DNA from: CANJSG01 sp038203875
GTDB taxonomy: Bacteria > Verrucomicrobiota > Verrucomicrobiia > Limisphaerales > CANJSG01
Direction of reading: 5' to 3'
NCBI GenBank assembly: GCA_038203875.1
Contig: JBBRDN010000002.1
Coordinates: forward strand, 1 to 64,000
Length of the DNA: 64,000 nt
The notes beneath the pieces are model-generated. The model made no database searches. It worked only from the letters and a program-made list of their open reading frames with translations, and had not been told where the DNA came from. The position numbers and the translations under genes are program-made. Positions 61,727 to 64,000 of the stretch are shown piece after piece; the first letter of the stretch is position 1, and every line of letters starts with the position of its first letter.

Positions 61727-63112
61727 ATGAAAAAACTGCTACCAACGCTGTTCTGCCTGCTCTGGGCGTTGGTCTGGCAGAGTCGAGCCGCTCCACCGGC
61801 GGCCCCGTCGGTGCTGGACTGGGACCTTCAAAAGAACTTGGTCACGGCCGACGTGGACGGGATCGCCCTCACGAATTTCCTTGGCCGCCTTGCAACCGTG
61901 ACCGCTTGGGAGATCGCCTATGATCCCGGGATTTCCTACAAGGTTTCCGCGAAATTCCGCGAGCAAGGTCATGAGAAGGCGCTTCGCATGCTGCTTGGAC
62001 AGCTGAACTATTCGGTGACTCCAATCACCAACAACCGCCCTTTGCTGACGGTCTACCGGACGGACATCAAAGACGCCACCGTTCGCATTGCCCCAGAACC
62101 CAAGCCCGTCGCGAAAAGTTCGAGCCGCATCCCCAACGAACTCGTCGTTACCCTGAAACCCGGCGAGAAAATCGACGATATCGCCCGGCTCCTCGGTGCC
62201 AAGATCATCGGCCGCGCTGAAGGTCTCGATGCCTACAGGCTTCAGTTTGCCGATGAAACCGCCACGACTGCGGCCAAAGCGGCGCTGGAGCAGAACCCTG
62301 CCGTCGCATCCATCGACGCCAATTACTTCGTCACACGGCCCACGGAAGTGCAGCAGCTCGCCATGGGCAATGCGCCGGGCCTCAACCTCAAGATCAAGCC
62401 GCCGGGCGATTCAGGCCGGATGATCGTCGGACTGGTCGATACGGCCATCCAGACATTCGGTGATTCGCGGGATCAATTTCTCCTTCCGGCAGTCCACGCG
62501 GTGAACGGAGTTGACGCCTCCCAGAATTCACCGACACACAGCACGGCGATGGCGGACAGCATTCTCAGGGGAACGAGCATTGCGACCGACGGCGGTGCGA
62601 CGGGAATCCAGATTCTTCCTGTCGATATCTTCGGCGGTGCTGAAGGCACGAGCACGTTCGACGTAGCCTACGGGATCTATCTCGCCGCGCAGGGCGGAGC
62701 GAAAGTGATCAATCTGAGCCTCGGCAGCGAAGGCAACAGCACCGTTCTCGAGAGGGTTGTGAAGGATGCGACCAGCCAAGGAATCCTCCTCGTCGCCGCC
62801 GCCGGCAACACCCCGACCACCACGCCGACCTATCCGGCAGCGTATCCGGAAGTGGTCGCGGTCACGGCCGGCAACAATCGAGGCACTGTCGCAAACTACG
62901 CCAACCGGGGAGATTTCGTCGACGTGGTCGCTCCCGGAACCAGCGTCGTGAGCTACAACGGAAAGACCTATTACGTCTCGGGAACTTCCCCGGCGTCGGC
63001 CTACATTTCCGGACTCGCGGCCGGCTTGGCCGACAAGACGGGTAAATCATTAAAAGACGTTTCCAGCGGCATCCAGTCGACCCTCGCACCTGCGGCGACA
63101 CCGAAGCCCTGA
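61727..63112 (+). CDS. Subtilase with N-terminal STN-like domain
   Basis: Exported serine protease. Signal peptide (LLPTLFCLLWALVWQSRA), then about 75 residues resembling the short secretin/TonB N-terminal (STN) domain (LTNFLGRLATVTAWEIAYDP, then FREQGHEKALRMLLGQLNYS). An inhibitor-I9-like propeptide follows (ELVVTLKPGEKIDDIARLLG ... IDANYFV), then the S8 domain with Asp238 (IVGLVDTAIQ), His271 (SPTHSTAMADS) and Ser421 (VSGTSPASAYISG). The order and spacing are those of an active subtilase. ATG 61727. Confidence 0.85.
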   Translation: MKKLLPTLFCLLWALVWQSRAAPPAAPSVLDWDLQKNLVTADVDGIALTNFLGRLATVTAWEIAYDPGISYKVSAKFREQGHEKALRMLLGQLNYSVTPITNNRPLLTVYRTDIKDATVRIAPEPKPVAKSSSRIPNELVVTLKPGEKIDDIARLLGAKIIGRAEGLDAYRLQFADETATTAAKAALEQNPAVASIDANYFVTRPTEVQQLAMGNAPGLNLKIKPPGDSGRMIVGLVDTAIQTFGDSRDQFLLPAVHAVNGVDASQNSPTHSTAMADSILRGTSIATDGGATGIQILPVDIFGGAEGTSTFDVAYGIYLAAQGGAKVINLSLGSEGNSTVLERVVKDATSQGILLVAAAGNTPTTTPTYPAAYPEVVAVTAGNNRGTVANYANRGDFVDVVAPGTSVVSYNGKTYYVSGTSPASAYISGLAAGLADKTGKSLKDVSSGIQSTLAPAATPKP

Positions 63113-63123
63113 CGAATCGGAAG

Positions 63124-64000
63124 TCAGTCCGTGCGCACAATCCCGAGGTCTTCGTAGATGGCGGTGTTCAGCTCTAGGCCCCGCTTGTGATGGATCCGAA
63201 CACCGGGCAAGCCATTGAAGACCCAGGCAACGACCAGGCCGTTTTCAGGGTCGGCAAAAGCGCAAGAAGTCTGCTGCCCGCCGTGGCCGAAAGCCTCCTC
63301 TCCGGCATGGCGCCCGAAACCGTAGGGGACGGTTTCAACCCCGTAGCGACGGCTGTTGATGATGAATCCCAGGCCGAAGTCGACGACGTGCTTGAACGTG
63401 TCGTCGAACTTCCGCTCGCGATGTCGCCGTGTCATGATTTCGATGGTTTCGCGACGCAGGAGCGGACTTGGGGCACGCAGGAGAGCCTGGTAAAAGCGGC
63501 CGAGATCCCGGATCGGTCCGCGAAGAAATGCGCCTGGGCGGAGGATCGCGGCGCACTCCGGTGTGTTCCAAAAAAGGTCCGGGTCCGTCTGACCACGATC
63601 GGTCATGTGCATCTTCGAGAGCCGATCCTCTATTCCAAGAAACTCGGCAAGCGAAAGCTGGACATACGAATCGCCCATGCCCGCCGGGCCGAAAACGCTT
63701 TGCCGGATCCGCTCTTCAAATGGTTGCCCGGAAACCCGTTGGATCACCTCCGCCAACAAAGTCCAACTGGAGTGAGTGTGGTAGGCCGCTGTCTCGCCGG
63801 AAACGGCGTTTGGTTCCAAAGGCGCCTCACAGATCTGTGAAAGTGTTTCCGGCCAGGGAGTCGGCTCGGGGACGGCATCCGCGACTCGAAAGCCTCCCGT
63901 GTGAGTGAGGACGTGCCTCAATGTGACCGAATCCTTCCCGTGAGCGGCAAACTCCGGGATCCATCGAGCAACAGGATCGTCCCAACCAAGCCGGCCAGCT
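63124..64000 (-). CDS. Beta-lactamase-family serine hydrolase (5' end outside window)
   Basis: Partial at the right edge. Class C beta-lactamase/esterase-like family: VARWIPEFAAHGKDSVTLRH, LTHTGGF (conserved LLTHTSG-like), YHTHSSWTLLAEVIQRVSGQ (Tyr motif), VFGPAGMGDSYV and FGHGGQQTSCAFAD (the KTG-equivalent HGG). The SxxK serine must lie beyond position 64000. The frame is open to the window end. The stop is TAG/TGA-type at 63124-63126. Confidence 0.88.
   Translation of the reverse strand, partial: AGRLGWDDPVARWIPEFAAHGKDSVTLRHVLTHTGGFRVADAVPEPTPWPETLSQICEAPLEPNAVSGETAAYHTHSSWTLLAEVIQRVSGQPFEERIRQSVFGPAGMGDSYVQLSLAEFLGIEDRLSKMHMTDRGQTDPDLFWNTPECAAILRPGAFLRGPIRDLGRFYQALLRAPSPLLRRETIEIMTRRHRERKFDDTFKHVVDFGLGFIINSRRYGVETVPYGFGRHAGEEAFGHGGQQTSCAFADPENGLVVAWVFNGLPGVRIHHKRGLELNTAIYEDLGIVRTD

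Overview
The window is a GC-rich bacterial chromosome segment of about 64 kb with no rRNA, tRNA, prophage or CRISPR array that I can see. Gene content points to Verrucomicrobiota, most likely near the Limisphaerales/Pedosphaera group. The indicators are DUF1501 proteins with Tat-type leaders, a PPC-domain protein, a DUF1800/DUF1501 pair, a Planctomycete/Verrucomicrobia-type membrane-bound dehydrogenase, a DUF1080 hydrolase, an ASPIC/UnbV protein, an exosortase and a PEP-CTERM protein. The taxonomic placement is inference from families, not from a marker gene.

Layout. 1-3.4 kb: secreted DUF1501 and PPC proteins. 3.5-7.4 kb: GIY-YIG protein, class I fumarase alpha-type subunit, nucleotidyltransferase-like protein, SufE and an esterase. 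7.4-17.3 kb, all on the minus strand: lipoprotein, pdxJ, acpS, exosortase, TPR protein, gltX, nfeD, floA and a small membrane protein. 17.4-23.4 kb: peroxiredoxin, sugar isomerase-like protein, purple acid phosphatase-like protein and a truncated membrane-bound dehydrogenase. 23.8-29.8 kb: sucA, sucB, a four-helix-bundle gene and lpd, together the 2-oxoglutarate dehydrogenase complex with an unrelated insertion. 29.9-34 kb: a decayed accessory island holding small unknown genes, a DUF3883 gene broken by an 8-bp tandem duplication, a 3'-truncated C5 DNA methyltransferase, an XRE regulator, DoxX and a vapC remnant. 34-35 kb: YdcF and a NusG/RfaH-like protein. 35.2-39.5 kb: DUF1800 and DUF1501. 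39.6-41.9 kb: an asparagine-synthase-like protein lacking its glutaminase nucleophile, followed by a COG1244/RaSEA-like radical SAM enzyme. 41.9-49.5 kb: sulfatase, alcohol dehydrogenase, DedA, tsaB, tsaE, thiL, a CPBP protease and a methyltransferase. 49.7-55.4 kb: small membrane protein, ASPIC/UnbV protein, psd, two rhomboids and DUF1080. 55.6-64 kb: a Cys-rich unknown, proS, a PEP-CTERM protein, an FAH-family enzyme, two subtilases and a serine hydrolase cut by the window edge.

How they work together. Central metabolism and housekeeping (2-oxoglutarate dehydrogenase, gltX, proS, tsaB/tsaE, thiL, pdxJ, acpS, psd) are interleaved with many exported proteins. The exosortase at 12.9-14.5 kb is the probable processing enzyme for the PEP-CTERM protein at 58-59 kb. 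The main unexplained signals are the asparagine-synthase/radical-SAM pair, the degenerate DUF3883/methyltransferase island, and a family of nested palindromes bounded by GTAGGGC/GCCCTAC. One of those palindromes sits inside a reading frame and another supplies a stop codon.
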